NCBI GenBank assembly: GCA_902496455.1
Contig: CABVAY010000001.1
Location: 1 to 64,000 of the forward strand
Length of the DNA stretch: 64,000 nt
Direction: 5' to 3'
DNA from: an uncultured Collinsella sp.
Lineage (GTDB): Bacteria > Actinomycetota > Coriobacteriia > Coriobacteriales > Coriobacteriaceae
Shown here piece after piece: positions 17,148 to 26,067 of this stretch (the first letter of the stretch is position 1; the number at the start of each line of letters is the position of its first letter). The translations under genes and the position numbers were made by a program. The notes beneath the pieces were generated by a model, which saw nothing but the letters and a program-made list of their open reading frames with translations, searched no databases and was not told where the DNA came from.

Positions 17148-17948
17148 ATGGAATACTCGATCATCCAGATCGCTCTGGTCTTCGTTGTTACGTTCATCGC
17201 GGCAATCGACCAGTTTGACTTCCTCGAGTCTCTCTATCAGCCCATCGTCACCGGCGCCGTCATCGGTCTTATCCTTGGCGACCTCAACACCGGTCTTCTC
17301 GTGGGTGGTACCTATCAGCTCATGACGATCGGCAACATGCCGATCGGAGGCGCTCAGCCGCCTAACGCCGTCATCGGCGGCATCATGGCAGCCATTCTCG
17401 CTATCGCCACGGGCCTCGAGCCCAACGCGGCAGTCGGCCTCGCCATTCCGTTCGCTCTGCTTGGCCAGCTTGGCGTTACCCTGGTCTTCACGCTTATGTC
17501 CCCGCTTATGTCCACGGCCGATAACATGGCTCACAACGCGGACACCAAGGGCATCGAGCGCCTGAACTACTTCGCCATGGCTCTGCTCGGCCTGATCTTC
17601 GCTGTCGTCGTCACCCTGTTCTTCATCGCTGGCGCTACCATCGGTCAGACCATCGCTTCTGCCATCCCGACTTGGCTGCAGACCGGTCTGTCCGCTGCAG
17701 GCGGCATGATGCGCTTCGTCGGCTTCGCCGTCCTGCTCAAGGTTATGATGAACCGCGATATGTGGGGCTTCTTCCTCATGGGCTTTGGCCTCGCGCTCAT
17801 CACCGTTGCCAACGATTCGCTGGCAACCCCTGCTCTGCTCATCCTCGCTCTCATCGGCTTCGGCATCGCTTTCTGGGACTTCCAGCAGCAGACCGAGCTG
17901 AAGGGTGCAGCTGTTTCTGACGGAGGTGACTTCGAAGATGGCATCTAA
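17148..17948 (+). CDS. PTS EIIC, mannose/sorbose family
   Basis: 266-residue membrane channel subunit with several hydrophobic spans. Conserved segments include PIVTGAVIGLILGDLNTGLL, the GGAQPPNAVIGGI turn and the C-terminal LALIGFGIAFWDFQ. AAAGGAGG ribosome site. It overlaps the EIID gene by 11 bases. Confidence 0.93.
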   Translation: MEYSIIQIALVFVVTFIAAIDQFDFLESLYQPIVTGAVIGLILGDLNTGLLVGGTYQLMTIGNMPIGGAQPPNAVIGGIMAAILAIATGLEPNAAVGLAIPFALLGQLGVTLVFTLMSPLMSTADNMAHNADTKGIERLNYFAMALLGLIFAVVVTLFFIAGATIGQTIASAIPTWLQTGLSAAGGMMRFVGFAVLLKVMMNRDMWGFFLMGFGLALITVANDSLATPALLILALIGFGIAFWDFQQQTELKGAAVSDGGDFEDGI

Positions 17949-19020
17949 TGAGTATGTGATCCCGGAGCACTACGAGGATCTCACTCCTGCTCCGCAGCTC
18001 GACCAGAAGACCCTCAACAAGATGGCTTGGCGCTCCTGCTTCCTGCAGGCATCGTTCAACTACGAGCGCATGCAGGCCGCTGGCTGGCTTTACTCCATCA
18101 TCCCCGGTCTGGAGAAGATCCACACCAACAAGAACGACCTCGCGGCTTCCATGAGCCACAACCTGGAGTTCTTCAACACCCACCCGTTCCTCGTCACCTT
18201 TGTTATGGGCATCGTGCTTTCGCTCGAGCAGAACAAGGTTGACATCCCCACGATCCGCGCCGTCCGCGTCGCCGCAATGGGCCCGCTCGGTGGTATCGGT
18301 GACGCCCTGTTCTGGCTGACGCTCGTGCCTATCACGGCCGGCATCACCTCCAACATGGCCATCAACGGCAACGCCGCTGCGCCGATCATCTTCCTGGTGA
18401 TCTTCAACGTCGTCCAGTTCGCTCTGCGCTTCTGGCTCATGAACTGGTCCTACAAGCTTGGCACCAGCGCTATTGACGCTCTGACTGCCAACATGCAGGC
18501 CTTTACGCGTGCCGCTTCCATCATGGGCGTCTTCGTCGTCGGTTGCCTGGTCGTTACCATGGGTGGCACCCAGATCAACCTCCAGATCCCCAACGGCACC
18601 ACCCGTGGCCTCTCCGCTACTACCGTGATCGTCTCCGAGAAGGAGGCCGAGAACTTCACCGGTATGGAGGGCATCGATACCGAGACCGCTGAGGCCGGTA
18701 CCATCGCCATGACCGATAAGGACGGCAACGCCCTTACCGCTTCCGATGCCGACGGCAACGCTGTCGAGTGCGGCGTCACCGATCTGGGTAACGGCATGGA
18801 GTCCGTGACCTACGGCACCGTTACCGAGGATCCGGTCAACTTCTCTGTTGCCGACACCCTCAACACCATCGTCCCGAAGCTCGTCCCGCTTATGCTTACG
18901 CTGCTGCTTTACTACATGTTCGCTAAGCACAGCTGGACCCCGACCAAGGGCATTCTCCTGCTCTTCGTCCTTGGCATCCTGGGCGCTGGCCCGCTTGGTC
19001 TCTGGCCGAGCATCTGGTAA
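17938..19020 (+). CDS. PTS EIID, mannose family, with large extracellular insert
   Basis: 360 residues, against roughly 270-305 for usual EIID. The core is typical: LNKMAWRSCFLQASFNYERM, the GVLLS-like segment and RVAAMGPLGGIGDALFWL, then C-terminal spans ending GAGPLGLWP. The extra length lies between residues ~218 and ~305, a Ser/Thr/Asp/Glu-rich stretch (TIAMTDKDGNALTASDADGN) that would face outside. I took the ATG at 17938, which overlaps EIIC, rather than a CTG upstream. Confidence 0.9.
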   Translation: MASNEYVIPEHYEDLTPAPQLDQKTLNKMAWRSCFLQASFNYERMQAAGWLYSIIPGLEKIHTNKNDLAASMSHNLEFFNTHPFLVTFVMGIVLSLEQNKVDIPTIRAVRVAAMGPLGGIGDALFWLTLVPITAGITSNMAINGNAAAPIIFLVIFNVVQFALRFWLMNWSYKLGTSAIDALTANMQAFTRAASIMGVFVVGCLVVTMGGTQINLQIPNGTTRGLSATTVIVSEKEAENFTGMEGIDTETAEAGTIAMTDKDGNALTASDADGNAVECGVTDLGNGMESVTYGTVTEDPVNFSVADTLNTIVPKLVPLMLTLLLYYMFAKHSWTPTKGILLLFVLGILGAGPLGLWPSIW

Positions 19021-19086
19021 GGCTCTAGCTTGAGGGGTGTGTCCCTACGCGGCTCACACCCCGACCCCTTAAGCCATGTGTATGTT

Positions 19087-19120
19087 AAAAGCCGCGTGCT
19101 CGAAAGAGCGCGCGGCTTTT
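19087..19120 (+). terminator. Terminator of the GalNAc-type PTS operon
   Basis: Stem AAAAGCCGCGTGCTC / GAGCGCGCGGCTTTT with a GAAA loop, followed by GTTTTC. Confidence 0.9.
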
Positions 19121-19205
19121 GTTTTCTTAATGATTCGGGTGTGGCAGACAGATAATGCATAACACCCTAGGTAGTTAGCCGAATTCGAGCAAAAGGGAGG
19201 ATAGG

Positions 19206-19937
19206 ATGGCGATCGGAGCGCGTAAGCAACCGCTGTACGATCAGCTGGTCGATATTCTGACCGAAAAGATTGACCATGAATATCGCGCCGGTGACATGAT
19301 TCCTTCCGAGCGCGAACTTTCGGAGCGCTATGGTCTCTCGCGCACTACGGTACGCCTGGCTCTGCAGGAACTGGAGCGTTTAGGACTGGTGGTTCGGCAG
19401 CACGGTCGCGGTACCTTTGTGACCGACCGTTCGGCAAAAGCAACCAATCTTATGCAGTCCTACAGCTTTACCGAGCAGATGCGCGCGATGGGTCGAGAAC
19501 CCGAGACCACGATTCTCGAGTTTTGCGAGATGGAGGCCGATAAGAATCTGGCCGAGCATATGGGATTGCGCATCGGTGATCGCATTTTTAAGCTCAAGCG
19601 CCTTCGCTCTGCCGACAACATGCCCATGATGGTCGAACGCAGCTATCTACCGGTTCGTCAATTTCTGTCCCTAAAGCGACCGCTGCTGGAGCGTAAGCCG
19701 CTTTACGATGTGATTGAGCAGGACTTTCAGCAAAAGATTCGCGTGGCCGAAGAGGAGTTCTATGCGAGCATAGCCCGTCCCACCGATGCCCACCTTTTGG
19801 GAATTGTCGAGGGCTCGCCTGTGCTCGATTTGGTCAGGACTACGTATAACGAGTCAAACGAGGTAGTGGAGTACACACTCTCGGTTGCTCGTGCCGATCA
19901 GTTTAAATACAAGGTTTACCACCAGCGCAGCAACTAG
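19206..19937 (+). CDS. GntR/UTRA regulator (AgaR/NagR-like)
   Basis: 243 residues. The N-terminal winged helix has MIPSERELSERYGLSRTTVR and LGLVVRQHGRGTFV; the C-terminal UTRA domain senses sugar phosphates (DRIFKLKRLRSADNMPMM, ERSYLP, EEEFYASIA). Flanked by the PTS operon and agaS, both of which carry the same TGGTTACTACCAG site, so it probably represses this regulon and is released by a GalNAc-derived phosphosugar. GGGAGGATAGG ribosome site before ATG 19206. Confidence 0.9.
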   Translation: MAIGARKQPLYDQLVDILTEKIDHEYRAGDMIPSERELSERYGLSRTTVRLALQELERLGLVVRQHGRGTFVTDRSAKATNLMQSYSFTEQMRAMGREPETTILEFCEMEADKNLAEHMGLRIGDRIFKLKRLRSADNMPMMVERSYLPVRQFLSLKRPLLERKPLYDVIEQDFQQKIRVAEEEFYASIARPTDAHLLGIVEGSPVLDLVRTTYNESNEVVEYTLSVARADQFKYKVYHQRSN

Positions 19938-19977
19938 TGCTCGCATCGTTTCCATATGGTGATTCTTTGCATTTAAC

Positions 19978-20012
19978 TGGTTACTACCAGATAACCAACC
20001 GAAGTGTATAAT
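19978..20012 (+). promoter_or_regulatory. agaS promoter with GntR operator
   Basis: TGGTTACTACCAG (19978-19990) overlaps the expected -35 area and a consensus -10 TATAAT lies at 20007-20012, so bound regulator would block the promoter. Confidence 0.6.
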
Positions 20013-20051
20013 TGCACGTCAGAGGATTACTTCTAGAGAGAGGTATTAGAA

Positions 20052-21218
20052 ATGTTCAAGAAGAGTGTCGAGGAGCTCACCGAGCTCGGCGCCCAGATCA
20101 CCACGGCCGAGATTGCTCAGCAGCCCGAGCTTTGGCGTGATACGCTCAACATCTATCGCGAGAACAAGGAGGCCATCGAGGCCTTTCTGGCCGAGGCTCG
20201 CGCTATGGGCGAGGGCCGTCTGTCCGTTGTCTTCACCGGTGCCGGTACGTCCGACTACGTTGGCGATACCTGCGCCCCGTACCTGCGTCACGCTGGCAAC
20301 ACCGATCTCTACGACTTTAAGCCCATCGCCACGACCGACATCGTGAGCGCCCCGCGCGACTTCCTGCGCGCCGAGGATCCCACGCTCGTGGTTTCCTTTG
20401 CCCGCTCTGGCAACAGCCCCGAGAGCCTTGCCGCCGTTGCCGTTGCCAAGGAGCTCGTCCACAACGTCAAGTTCCTCAACATCACCTGCGCTCCCGAGGG
20501 CAAGCTCGCTGTCGAGTCTGCCGATGATCCCAACGCGCTGACGCTGCTCATCCCGCGCGCCAACGACAAGGGCTTCGCCATGACCGGTTCCTACACCTGC
20601 ATGACCCTGCTCTCAACCCTTATTTTCGACACTGCCTCTGACGAGCAGAAAGCCGAGTGGGTCGAGACGATTGCCAAGATGGGCGAGGAGGTTATCTCTC
20701 GTGAGTCTGAGATCGCCGATTACCTGGCTGGCGACTTCAACCGCGTGACCTACTTGGGTTCTGGCTCCTTTGGTGGCCTTGCCCAGGAGAGCCAGCTCAA
20801 GATCCTCGAGCTCGCTCACGGTCTGGTTGCCACTTCTTACGACACCTCCATGGGCTATCGTCACGGACCCAAGTCCTTCGTCGACGATAAGACGCTCGTC
20901 TTCGTGTTCGTCAACAACGACGCCTACACCCGTCAGTACGATATCGACATCCTCAACGAGATCGGTGGCGACGAGATCGCTCAGCACACCGTCGCCGTTC
21001 AGCAGGAAGGTGCCACCGTCTATGAGGGTGAGTCCTTCACCTTTAAGGGCTACGAGGCACTTCCCGAGGGCTACCTTGCTCTGCCGTTCGTGATGTTTGC
21101 CCAGGCTATCAGCCTGCTCAACTCCGTCCGCGTGGGCAACACGCCCGATACGCCGAGCCCCACCGGCACGGTCAACCGCGTGGTTAAGGGCGTGACGATT
21201 CACCCCTTCACCGCTTAA
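20052..21218 (+). CDS. agaS: AgaS-type SIS domain sugar isomerase/deaminase
   Basis: 388 residues with two SIS domains: VVFTGAGTSDYVGD at ~57-70 with the phosphosugar-binding SFARSGNSPES, and YLGSGSFGGLAQES later with STMGYRHGPKS. AgaS converts galactosamine-6-P to tagatose-6-P with loss of ammonia, linking GalNAc to the tagatose pathway. It is preceded by a GntR-operator promoter and followed by a terminator, so it is probably a single-gene unit. Confidence 0.9.
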   Translation: MFKKSVEELTELGAQITTAEIAQQPELWRDTLNIYRENKEAIEAFLAEARAMGEGRLSVVFTGAGTSDYVGDTCAPYLRHAGNTDLYDFKPIATTDIVSAPRDFLRAEDPTLVVSFARSGNSPESLAAVAVAKELVHNVKFLNITCAPEGKLAVESADDPNALTLLIPRANDKGFAMTGSYTCMTLLSTLIFDTASDEQKAEWVETIAKMGEEVISRESEIADYLAGDFNRVTYLGSGSFGGLAQESQLKILELAHGLVATSYDTSMGYRHGPKSFVDDKTLVFVFVNNDAYTRQYDIDILNEIGGDEIAQHTVAVQQEGATVYEGESFTFKGYEALPEGYLALPFVMFAQAISLLNSVRVGNTPDTPSPTGTVNRVVKGVTIHPFTA

Positions 21219-21236
21219 TCGCGTCCCCCTGTAAGG

Positions 21237-21268
21237 GCGCCCGTCCGCTCATAACGGCGGGCGGGCGC
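21237..21268 (+). terminator. Terminator after agaS
   Basis: GCGCCCGTCCGC / GCGGGCGGGCGC stem followed by TTTTTGTTTT. Confidence 0.88.
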
Positions 21269-21335
21269 TTTTTGTTTTACGTGTGCTGGGTATAAGCATC
21301 ACCACAGTCAACTGCTTTAGAAGCAAGGAGTGCAT

Positions 21336-22505
21336 ATGAGCACGTACGCAATTAAGGCTGACAAGTTCTTCTTGCCGGCTGGCCCGCAACTGGGCGGCTA
21401 TCTTATGGTCGAGGATGGCGTCTTTGGCGCCTGGCAGGCCGACGAGCCCTCTTGCGAGATTAAGGACTACACGGGATCGTGGATTGCGCCGGGTATGGTC
21501 GATACTCACATCCACGGCTTCTACAACCACTCAACTACCGATAACGATCCCGAGGGCATCGATATCAGCTCGACCGAGCTCGCCCGTCGCGGTACCACCA
21601 GCTGGCTGCCCACGACGTTCACCGATGGCGTCGAGCAGATCAAGGACGCCTGCGCCGCTATCGCTCAGGCGGACGAGGGCCGCGGCCCTGACTTCTGCGG
21701 TGCACGCATTCAGGGCATCTACCTGGAGGGCCCCTTCTTTACCATGAAGCATGTGGGCGCGCAGAACCCCGCTTATCTGATTGACCCCTCTGAGGAGGTC
21801 TTCGACCAGTGGCAGGAGGCTGCGGGTGGTCGCATCGTTAAGAGCGCCATGGCGGCCGAGCGCGACGGTGCCGCTGCTTATGCGGCTGCGCTGAACGCCA
21901 AGGGCGTGGTGACCAGCATCGGTCACTCCGACGCCACCTATGATGAGTGCATCGCCGCCATCAACGCCGGTGCCAGCTGCTTTACGCATACCTATAACGG
22001 CCAGCGCGGGCTGCATCACCGCGAGCCCGGTGTCGTGGGTGCTGCCATGTCCACGCCCGAGACCTACGCCGAGATCATCTGTGATGGCAAGCACGTGAAC
22101 CCTGCCGCCATCAAGGCGCTGCTGCAGGCAAAGGGCTGGCAGCACACGGTGCTCATCACCGACTGCCTTGGCTGCGGCGGCATGCCCGAGGGCAGCTACA
22201 CCAGCGGCGGCATGGACGTCATCATGAAGGACAACCTGTGCTGGCTCGCCGACGGCAAGAGCATTGCCGGCTCGGTGCTCACGCTTGCCCAGGGCGTCAA
22301 GAACATTGTCGACTGGGGCATCGCCAGCGCCGATATCGCCATTCGCATGGCAACCGAGGTTCCGGCACGCTCCGCGCACATCGAGGATAAGTGCGGCAGC
22401 ATCATGCCGGGTCGCGACGCCGACTTTGTCGTGTTCGACCATGAGCTCACCCTCGTCGAGACGTATGTTGGCGGCCAGAGCGTCGGCAACGCCTTTACCG
22501 AGTAA
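21336..22505 (+). CDS. nagA: N-acetylhexosamine-6-phosphate deacetylase
   Basis: 389-residue amidohydrolase. Metal and substrate motifs: MVDTHIHGFYNHST, GIYLEGPFF (metal Glu), TSIGHSDATY, FTHTYNGQ, and the catalytic Asp in VLITDCLGCGG. Removes acetate from GlcNAc-6-P or GalNAc-6-P; the agaS neighbour favours the GalNAc role (AgaA). ATG 21336 has AAGGAG five bases upstream. A degraded second copy of its C-terminus is at 25214-25365. Confidence 0.93.
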   Translation: MSTYAIKADKFFLPAGPQLGGYLMVEDGVFGAWQADEPSCEIKDYTGSWIAPGMVDTHIHGFYNHSTTDNDPEGIDISSTELARRGTTSWLPTTFTDGVEQIKDACAAIAQADEGRGPDFCGARIQGIYLEGPFFTMKHVGAQNPAYLIDPSEEVFDQWQEAAGGRIVKSAMAAERDGAAAYAAALNAKGVVTSIGHSDATYDECIAAINAGASCFTHTYNGQRGLHHREPGVVGAAMSTPETYAEIICDGKHVNPAAIKALLQAKGWQHTVLITDCLGCGGMPEGSYTSGGMDVIMKDNLCWLADGKSIAGSVLTLAQGVKNIVDWGIASADIAIRMATEVPARSAHIEDKCGSIMPGRDADFVVFDHELTLVETYVGGQSVGNAFTE

Positions 22506-22517
22506 CGATAGAAAAAG

Positions 22518-22549
22518 ACGGCGGGCCCGAATCTGCTCGGACCCGCCGT
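22518..22549. terminator. Hairpin between convergent nagA and flavodoxin gene
   Basis: ACGGCGGGCCCGA / TCGGACCCGCCGT stem; on the minus strand it is followed by the TTTTTC run, which suits a terminator for the flavodoxin-like gene. Confidence 0.7.
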
Positions 22550-22580
22550 ATGGGTTAAACGCTCAAAAGCACCTTCACAG

Positions 22581-23165
22581 TTACAGCTTGTTAGCAATCT
22601 TCTTTGCCGTGCGCTTAACGCCGGCCACCAGGCCTCCCGCAGGATGTTCCTTCTCGTATGCTAGGCGCTTTTCGCGCTTGGCGTACTCTTCGACGATGAT
22701 GTCGCCATACTCGTCTTCGATCTTGTCGAAGAAGTCGACGGCGCCCTTAATTTCCTCAGCGGTTGGGTGTCCCTTTTGGACACCGCCGGTGAGTTTGAAC
22801 GGCCCCCACGTATCAAAGCCGGGGCAGCCGTAGACACCCATAAAGATGGCCTGCCTCATGCGGCAGATGCCATCGATATCCTTGCCGTACCACTTGTTTT
22901 TGCCGCCATAGGTCATAAGGCCAAACACCTTGTCCTGCGGTTGCAGCACGTTCGTGAGCACGCGTGCCATATCTTTGTCGATCTCGGAGTAATAGATGCC
23001 CGTGGCGACACCGATCAGATGATATTCGTGCAGGTTGGGATACTCGTTTTTGCCGAGCGCCTTGACGTCGAGGGTATCGATCTCGGGGTGTGCCTCAACG
23101 ATGGCGTCCACGAGCTTTTTCGTATTGCCGTGATGGCGCGAGGCGTAGAGGATGATGGTTCGCAT
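22581..23165 (-). CDS. Flavodoxin-fold protein
   Basis: 194 residues. The N-terminus MRTIILYASRHHGNTKKLVD is the FMN phosphate-binding loop of flavodoxins, followed by IGVATGIYYSEIDKDM and FGLMTYGG. The C-terminal part, with FDTWGPFKLTGG and a basic end (RTAKKIANKL), is longer than an electron-carrier flavodoxin. Likely a redox or quinone-type flavoprotein; partner unknown. The ATG at 23165 is preceded by AAAGGCC; the longer upstream frame lacks support. Confidence 0.85.
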   Translation of the reverse strand: MRTIILYASRHHGNTKKLVDAIVEAHPEIDTLDVKALGKNEYPNLHEYHLIGVATGIYYSEIDKDMARVLTNVLQPQDKVFGLMTYGGKNKWYGKDIDGICRMRQAIFMGVYGCPGFDTWGPFKLTGGVQKGHPTAEEIKGAVDFFDKIEDEYGDIIVEEYAKREKRLAYEKEHPAGGLVAGVKRTAKKIANKL

Positions 23166-23323
23166 AAGAAGGCCTTTCAGCTGTAATTGCATCAATGTCT
23201 GTATGGTACCCCGTTGCATGGCTGGGATAACGGACGCATCGATGAACGTGCGGGTTTGTCCTTTGGTCAGGGCCGAGACGGGTTCTTGCGAGCAAAAAAA
23301 GCAGTTGTTCGAAAGGATGGGCA

Positions 23324-24205
23324 ATGGAATACGCTCTCTCCAACGATTCGATTTCTATTAAGGTGTCCACGGCTGGTGGTTCGTTTACCTCGATTGAGGC
23401 CGGAGGTCGCGAGTACTTGTGGCAGGGCGATCCCGCAGTGTGGTCCGGTCAGGCGCCGGTCTGCTTTCCGATTTGCGGAGGCTTGCGCGACAACAGCGCC
23501 ATGACGTTTGCCGGGCATCATGTAAAGCTCGCTCGCCACGGGTTTGCGCGCAAACAGGAGTGGAAGCTGCTGAGCCAAGACGAGAACGAGCTGGCGATGT
23601 GCCTGGCTTCGGAGGATAACGCCGCGCTGCTGAGCGATTATCCGTACCCGTTTAAGCTTGTCGCTCGTTATACGCTTGAGGACGCCGCCGTGCGTGTCGC
23701 CTATGAGGTTACCAACGAGGGTACCGAGGACATGCCGTTCTTTATCGGCGGTCATCCCGGCTTTAGGTGTCCGCTCGATGAGGGCGAGGCCTATACGGAC
23801 TACGAGTTGCGCTTTGAGAAAGACGAGGCTGCGGAGCTTTGCACCGCTGTCCCTTCGACTGGCTTGATTGACGTGGACAGGCGCTCCAAGAACCCCATGG
23901 TGGGAAAGACGCTGCCCCTGTCGCACGAGCTCTTCGATTTTGCGGAGACCATCTTTGACGTGCTCGAGAGCCGTCAGGTCACACTTTCCAAGAAGGGTGA
24001 GGACAAGGGCGTTCGCCTGAGCTTTGAGGGCTTCCCATATCTCATTGTGTGGAGTAAGCCCGAGGGCGATTTTGTGGCAGTTGAACCCTGGGGCGGTCTT
24101 TCGACCTGCTCTGATGAGGACGACGTGTTTGAGCACAAGCGCGGCTGCCTTATCGCCAAGCCCAAAGAAACCATCGTGCGCTCGTTCACGATTGAGATCC
24201 TGTAA
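23324..24205 (+). CDS. lacX: Aldose-1-epimerase family protein (LacX-like), copy 1
   Basis: 293 residues, galactose-mutarotase-like fold of the LacX/YeaD type: IKVSTAGGSFTSIEAGGREY, WQGDPAVWSGQAPVCFPICG, RHGFARKQEW, NEGTEDMPFFIGGHPGF and WSKPEGDFVAVEPW. Probably epimerises a sugar or phosphosugar at C1. It is 60 bases before a LacC-type kinase; the same two-gene block recurs at 47971-49841, with long identical protein stretches. Confidence 0.9.
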   Translation: MEYALSNDSISIKVSTAGGSFTSIEAGGREYLWQGDPAVWSGQAPVCFPICGGLRDNSAMTFAGHHVKLARHGFARKQEWKLLSQDENELAMCLASEDNAALLSDYPYPFKLVARYTLEDAAVRVAYEVTNEGTEDMPFFIGGHPGFRCPLDEGEAYTDYELRFEKDEAAELCTAVPSTGLIDVDRRSKNPMVGKTLPLSHELFDFAETIFDVLESRQVTLSKKGEDKGVRLSFEGFPYLIVWSKPEGDFVAVEPWGGLSTCSDEDDVFEHKRGCLIAKPKETIVRSFTIEIL

Positions 24206-24264
24206 TTCCGTTTTGTCGACTCGTATCGCGAGGCACAAGGAGCCTGCGAGATAAGGAGCTAAAA

Positions 24265-25200
24265 ATGATCCTCACCGTTACGATGAACCCGTCTGTCGAT
24301 ACGCGCTATCAGCTCGATGAGCTCGTCATCGACGACGTCAACCGTGTGACGCCCGAAAAGACCGCCGGCGGCAAGGGCCTTAACGTAGCCCGCGTCCTTG
24401 GTCAGTTGGGCGACGATGTTGTGGCAACCGGTCTGCTTGGTGGCCATATGGGCGCCTATATGGCCGAGCTCATGGACGCTAACGGCATTAAGAATGATTT
24501 TGTGCCCATCAAGGGCGAGACTCGCATTTGCCTCAACATCCTCCACGCCGGCAACCAGACCGAGCTGCTCGAGAGCGGCCCGACAATTGCCCCCGAGGAG
24601 CTCGATGCCTTTACCGCCAAGTTCGCCGAGCTTGCGAGCAAGGCCGATGTCGTTACCATCTCGGGTTCGCTGCCCCGCGGCGTCGAGGCGGACTACTACG
24701 CCAAGATCACGGGCATTGCCGAGAACGCCGGCGCCAAGGTGCTGCTCGATACCTCGGGTGCTTCGCTCGAGGCCGCCCTTAAGTCCGAAATTAAGCCCGA
24801 GCTGGTCAAGCCTAACCTGACCGAGATCAACGGCCTTCTGGGCACGAGCTTTACCACCGACGATGTGGACGAGCTCCGCGCCGCGCTCGCTTCTGACGCC
24901 CGCTTCTCCGATATCCCCTGGGTCGTCGTGTCCATGGGCGCTGCCGGCTCCGTTGGCTTCCACAATGGCCGTGCGTTCCGCGCAAAGACGCCCGATATCC
25001 CTGCCGTTAACGCAACGGGCTCTGGTGACTCCACTATCGCAGGCTTCGCGCATGCCATCGCTGCTGGCGCAGACGACGAGACGGTGCTGCGAACCGCCAA
25101 CACTTGCGGCAAGCTCAACGCCATGGATCCTATGACCGGCCATCTGGTCATGGACCGTTGGGACGAGGTCTACAACGGCGTTGTCGTGACCGAGCTGTAA
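24265..25200 (+). CDS. lacC: PfkB-family tagatose-6-P/fructose-1-P kinase (LacC-like), copy 1
   Basis: 311 residues. LTVTMNPSVDTRYQ opens the protein; KTAGGKGLNVARVLGQLG is the PfkB N-signature and NATGSGDSTIAGF holds the catalytic Asp (GxGD). In the GalNAc locus the expected reaction is tagatose-6-P to tagatose-1,6-bisphosphate. 1-phosphofructokinase activity is an alternative since the families are hard to separate by sequence. Confidence 0.9.
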   Translation: MILTVTMNPSVDTRYQLDELVIDDVNRVTPEKTAGGKGLNVARVLGQLGDDVVATGLLGGHMGAYMAELMDANGIKNDFVPIKGETRICLNILHAGNQTELLESGPTIAPEELDAFTAKFAELASKADVVTISGSLPRGVEADYYAKITGIAENAGAKVLLDTSGASLEAALKSEIKPELVKPNLTEINGLLGTSFTTDDVDELRAALASDARFSDIPWVVVSMGAAGSVGFHNGRAFRAKTPDIPAVNATGSGDSTIAGFAHAIAAGADDETVLRTANTCGKLNAMDPMTGHLVMDRWDEVYNGVVVTEL

Positions 25201-25213
25201 GGGCTTGGGCGTC

Positions 25214-25365
25214 GGTCCCGGCATCGCTTGCTAGCTCATGTCGACGACAAGTGCGATAGCATTATGTCGGGGCGCGACGCCGACGTTGTCGTGTTCAATC
25301 CCGACCTTACCCTGGTCGAGACGTATGTGGGCGGCAACAGCGTCGGTAACGCGTTTATCGAGTAG
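25214..25365 (+). pseudogene. Remnant of a second nagA (C-terminus only)
   Basis: Reading from 25234 in one frame gives 43 codons ending in TAG at 25363-25365, including GRDADVVVFNPDLTLVETYV and ending GNSVGNAFIE. The intact NagA ends with GRDADFVVFDHELTLVETYV and QSVGNAFTE. Weaker homology (GGTCCCGGCA vs GGTTCCGGCA) extends upstream to about 25214 but out of frame. No start or catalytic part remains. It probably marks a former duplication or deletion in the locus. Confidence 0.88.
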
Positions 25366-25397
25366 CCGCCAAAGAAACGATCCGAGAGGGGATTTAG

Positions 25398-25871
25398 ATG
25401 ATTTACGGTGCATTGGGCGATATCGAGGAATACCGCGGAATGCTCAAGGGCCTCGATGTGCTGATTGACTGGCTCGAGGAGAACGATCCGGCGCAGCTCG
25501 AGGTAGGCAGCCATCCGATTCTGGGCGACAAGGTCTATGCGAACGTCATGGCTCCCACGACGCGTCCCGAGGCCGAGGCTCACTATGAGACGCATCAGCG
25601 CTATCACGACCTGCAGATCGATGTCGAGGGTCGCGAGGCCTTTAAGGTCGCTACGGGCAGCTTGACGCTGGTCCAGGAGTTTGACGAGAAGGACGACTAC
25701 GATCTGGTCGATTCCGACGCCTCGATCGCCGGCGATCTTGCTGACGATAAGTTTGCACTGTTCGTTGCCGGCGAGCCTCATATGCCCACGCTCGAGTTCC
25801 CGGACGATGGCGCGCAGCCGGTCAAGAAGATCTGCTTTAAGCTGCTTGCAGATGCTTACTGGGAAGAGTAA
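25398..25871 (+). CDS. YhcH/YjgK/YiaL family protein
   Basis: 157 residues, cupin-like fold of the YhcH family: MIYGALGDIEEYRGML, KVYANVMAPTTRPEAEAHYE, HQRYHDLQIDVEG (metal His residues) and GEPHMPTLEF with a basic C-terminal segment. Family members act as sugar anomerases or isomerases, for example on N-acetylneuraminate. Here its substrate is probably a GalNAc-pathway sugar. GAGGGG ribosome site before ATG 25398. Confidence 0.9.
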   Translation: MIYGALGDIEEYRGMLKGLDVLIDWLEENDPAQLEVGSHPILGDKVYANVMAPTTRPEAEAHYETHQRYHDLQIDVEGREAFKVATGSLTLVQEFDEKDDYDLVDSDASIAGDLADDKFALFVAGEPHMPTLEFPDDGAQPVKKICFKLLADAYWEE

Positions 25872-26032
25872 CGAACTGCTCGTGAGCTAGCGTGATTTCC
25901 CTTGGGGAACGCGTTTGAGCCCCGCTGATCGCGGTCCCCTTGGGGATTGCGGTTGGCGGGGCTTGTTGTTGAGTAGGGGAGTTGCCGACGGCGTTGTGCT
26001 TGGATTGGCGGATGCGCGCTCGAAATCGGCAA

Positions 26033-26056
26033 CAAAAAAGCCGCCCGAAGGCGGCT
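26033..26056 (-). terminator. Terminator of tRNA-Thr
   Basis: On the minus strand AGCCGCC-TTCG-GGCGGCT is followed by TTTTTTG, directly downstream of the tRNA. Confidence 0.88.
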
Positions 26057-26067
26057 ATCTTGTGCAA

